64,000 bases of DNA. Origin: Alkalihalobacillus sp. BA299. Its GTDB lineage: Bacteria > Bacillota > Bacilli > Bacillales > Bacillaceae_F. The notes beneath the pieces are model-generated. The model was not told the origin of the DNA. It worked only from the letters and a program-made list of their open reading frames with translations, and did no database searches. Below, piece by piece: positions 62,293 to 64,000 of this stretch (its first letter is position 1; every line of letters begins with the position of its first letter). The DNA lies in NCBI RefSeq assembly GCF_017745675.1, contig NZ_JAFLJM010000008.1, positions 1 through 64,000 of the forward strand. The letters are read 5' to 3'. The translations under genes were made by a program, and so were the position numbers.

Positions 62293-63579
62293 TTACGAGC
62301 TTTTGACTTGTTCTGCTTCTTCATCTGACATTTTTTCACGCCAAACTTTAGCACCTAATTGTAAAAGTTTATTTTCGAGATCCTCATATCCTCGATCCAC
62401 ATGCTCAAGTCCAGTTAACTCAGTAACACCTTCAGCTAATAACCCTGCAATGATAAGAGCCGCACCTGCACGCAAGTCACTCGCTCTTACTTTTGCTCCC
62501 TGAAGTTTAGTAGGGCCTGCAATGATCGCTGAACGACCTTCTACTTTTACATTCGCTCCCATTCGCCGTAACTCATCAATATGTTTAAAACGGGCATTAT
62601 AAATCGTATCCGTTACGATACTTGTTCCTTGTGCTTGAGTGAGTAACGTTGAAATCGGTTGCTGTAAGTCAGTTGGAAAACCAGGATATACTAGGGTTTT
62701 AATATCGACACCTGTTTTTTCACGGTGGTTGTGAATCAATACTTGATCGTCATTCACTTCTATTTTCACACCCATTTCACGAAGCTTCGCAATTAACGAT
62801 TCAACGTGGTATGGAATAATATTATCTATTAATACTTTTTGCCCCATAGCTGCGGCCATAATCATGTACGTACCCGCTTCAATACGGTCAGGAATAATCA
62901 AATGACGGCATCCGGATAACTCATCTACACCGTCGATACGAATGACATTCGTTCCAACCCCTTTAATTTTAGCGCCCATACTATTCAGCAATGTAGCTAC
63001 ATCAATAATTTCTGGTTCTTTTGCTGCATTTTCAATAATGGTACGGCCTTTTGCCCTTACTGCAGCTAACATAATGTTAATGGTTGCTCCAACACTGACA
63101 ACATCTAAGTAAATTTTAGCACCTCTAAGCTCATCTGCTCGCAGATAAATCGCGCCTTGTTCGTTCGTAACAGTCGCTCCTAGCGCCTCAAATCCTTTAA
63201 TATGTTGATCAATTGGTCTTGGTCCTAAGTTACAGCCACCGGGTAACCCAATCACTGCTTTTTTGAATTTACCAAGCATGGCCCCCATTAAATAGTATGA
63301 AGCACGAAGCTTCTTTACTTTTCCATTCGGTAAAGGCATCGCGATCATGTCTTTTGGATCAACGATAATCTCATGGTCTTTCAAATCGACCGTTCCACCG
63401 ATCTCTTCTAACAAATCTGCCAATAATTGAACATCTGATATTTTCGGTAAATTATCAATTGTTACAGTGGAATCAGCTAATATCGCTGCCGGAATCAGGG
63501 CTACAGCACTATTTTTTGCACCACTAATTTGTACTGTTCCCTCTAGAGGGTAACCACCTTCAATAAGTAATTTCTCCAT
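62293..63579 (-). CDS. murAB: UDP-N-acetylglucosamine 1-carboxyvinyltransferase (second copy)
   Basis: 428 aa, the same enzyme family as murAA at 18866-20191. Catalytic cysteine in [19 protein letters not shown], and [16 protein letters not shown] at the N-terminus. Low-GC Gram-positives typically keep two MurA paralogues; this one is at the murAB locus between fsa and glpX. It is normally the minor isozyme. Confidence 0.96.
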   Translation of the reverse strand: MEKLLIEGGYPLEGTVQISGAKNSAVALIPAAILADSTVTIDNLPKISDVQLLADLLEEIGGTVDLKDHEIIVDPKDMIAMPLPNGKVKKLRASYYLMGAMLGKFKKAVIGLPGGCNLGPRPIDQHIKGFEALGATVTNEQGAIYLRADELRGAKIYLDVVSVGATINIMLAAVRAKGRTIIENAAKEPEIIDVATLLNSMGAKIKGVGTNVIRIDGVDELSGCRHLIIPDRIEAGTYMIMAAAMGQKVLIDNIIPYHVESLIAKLREMGVKIEVNDDQVLIHNHREKTGVDIKTLVYPGFPTDLQQPISTLLTQAQGTSIVTDTIYNARFKHIDELRRMGANVKVEGRSAIIAGPTKLQGAKVRASDLRAGAALIIAGLLAEGVTELTGLEHVDRGYEDLENKLLQLGAKVWREKMSDEEAEQVKSS

Positions 63580-63742
63580 ACTGATTCACTTCCTCATCCA
63601 ATCGTCATTTTTCAAGTGAATGATGTATAAAACCGCTCTTGATATCACACACATACTTACCATTATAACCAATTTCAAATCGGATAAAGGTGTTTTTTAA
63701 AAAATTAAGTATTTTTTCATATCATTAGGGTATTAACACGTG

Positions 63743-63821
63743 AAAAAGCTGACCCATAAGTATTTAGCCCCTCACATTCATTGAGGTGCCTACTACTCTT
63801 TTTTCGAGTCAGCCGCTTTTT
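63743..63821 (-). terminator. complex hairpin after fsa
   Basis: AAAAAGCTGAC and GTCAGCCGCTTTTT pair with one bulge around an inner CCTCA/TGAGG stem. It lies 19 bp beyond the fsa stop; the symmetry fits a terminator. Confidence 0.6.
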
Positions 63822-63839
63822 AGTGTGTTGTACATTAAA

Positions 63840-64000
63840 TTACTTTTGTTGTTTTTCCCAATCGGCTAAAAACTTTTCAATTCCTTGGTCTGTTAACGGA
63901 TGCTTTACTAATTGATGAATAACTTTATAAGGAATAGTTCCAATATGTGCACCTCTAGCCGCAGCTTCGCTCACGTGGATCGGATGTCTTATCGATGCAG
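63840..64000 (-). CDS. fsa: fructose-6-phosphate aldolase/transaldolase, C-terminal fragment
   Basis: The last ~53 residues of the protein, reading [20 protein letters not shown] and on to [15 protein letters not shown] then KQQK. This is the characteristic C-terminus of the TalC/FSA family. The gene runs off the right end of the window. Position upstream of murAB matches the B. subtilis transaldolase-like gene ywjH/tal. Confidence 0.93.
   Translation of the reverse strand, partial: ASIRHPIHVSEAAARGAHIGTIPYKVIHQLVKHPLTDQGIEKFLADWEKQQK

Overview
The window is chromosomal DNA of a low-GC, endospore-forming member of the Bacillaceae. Evidence: sporulation genes spoIID, spoIIQ and spoIIR; a YwmB-MurA-SpoIID string; AGGAGG-type ribosome binding sites with frequent TTG/GTG starts; and the Bacillus-type order fsa-murA-glpX-rho-rpmE-tdk ... 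prfA-prmC-spoIIR-ywlB-ywlC-mntP-ywlE-rpiB-ywlG-glyA-upp ... atp. An eleven-gene complex I operon beside atp and an alkaliphile-type lysine in the ATP synthase a subunit suggest an alkaliphilic lineage (Alkalihalobacillus/Anaerobacillus-like). That placement is inference. Almost every gene is on the minus strand; the only clear plus-strand gene is a CoA-disulfide-reductase-like enzyme at 55775-57121.

Layout. 1-323: structured repeats. 325-7025: DnaQ-like exonuclease, then a ureohydrolase / class III aminotransferase / YjiH-type membrane protein operon preceded by a consensus sigma-54 promoter and the gene of its likely activator. 7241-9206: class D sortase, its acidic LPXTG-like substrate, and a 13-unit 20-bp array in the 3' untranslated region. 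9698-14632: two-subunit sodium/solute symporter with a cNMP/CBS/nucleotidyltransferase protein, then two small membrane proteins. 15371-21298: spoIIQ, an HD-GYP-type protein, spoIID, murA, ywmB, DUF1146. 21999-32106: nuoABCDHIJKLMN without the NADH-oxidising module. 33045-40375: atpZIBEFHAGDC. 40761-55478: subtilase, mnaA, upp, glyA, ywlG, rpiB, a chemoreceptor, ywlE, mntP, ywlC, a GNAT acetyltransferase, spoIIR, prmC, prfA. 55775-64000: CoA-disulfide reductase, a lipoprotein, tdk, rpmE (type B), rho, glpX, a second murA, and the 3' end of fsa.

The genes are mostly housekeeping: respiration and ATP synthesis, wall precursor synthesis, one-carbon and pyrimidine salvage, translation termination, and sporulation signalling. 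The accessory part is the first 14.6 kb, with a regulated guanidino/amine catabolic operon, a sortase system and a catabolite-controlled symporter.

The intergenic DNA is the least explained part. There are at least four dispersed repeat families: (i) a structured repeat of about 150 bp (type A) and one of about 123 bp (type B), whose copies carry compensatory base changes in their stems; (ii) a 183-bp element of nested inverted repeats, two copies in opposite orientation; (iii) four 21-bp-unit arrays with a shared border sequence; (iv) three 20-bp-unit arrays. A cluster of DnaA boxes lies at the start of ywlC.
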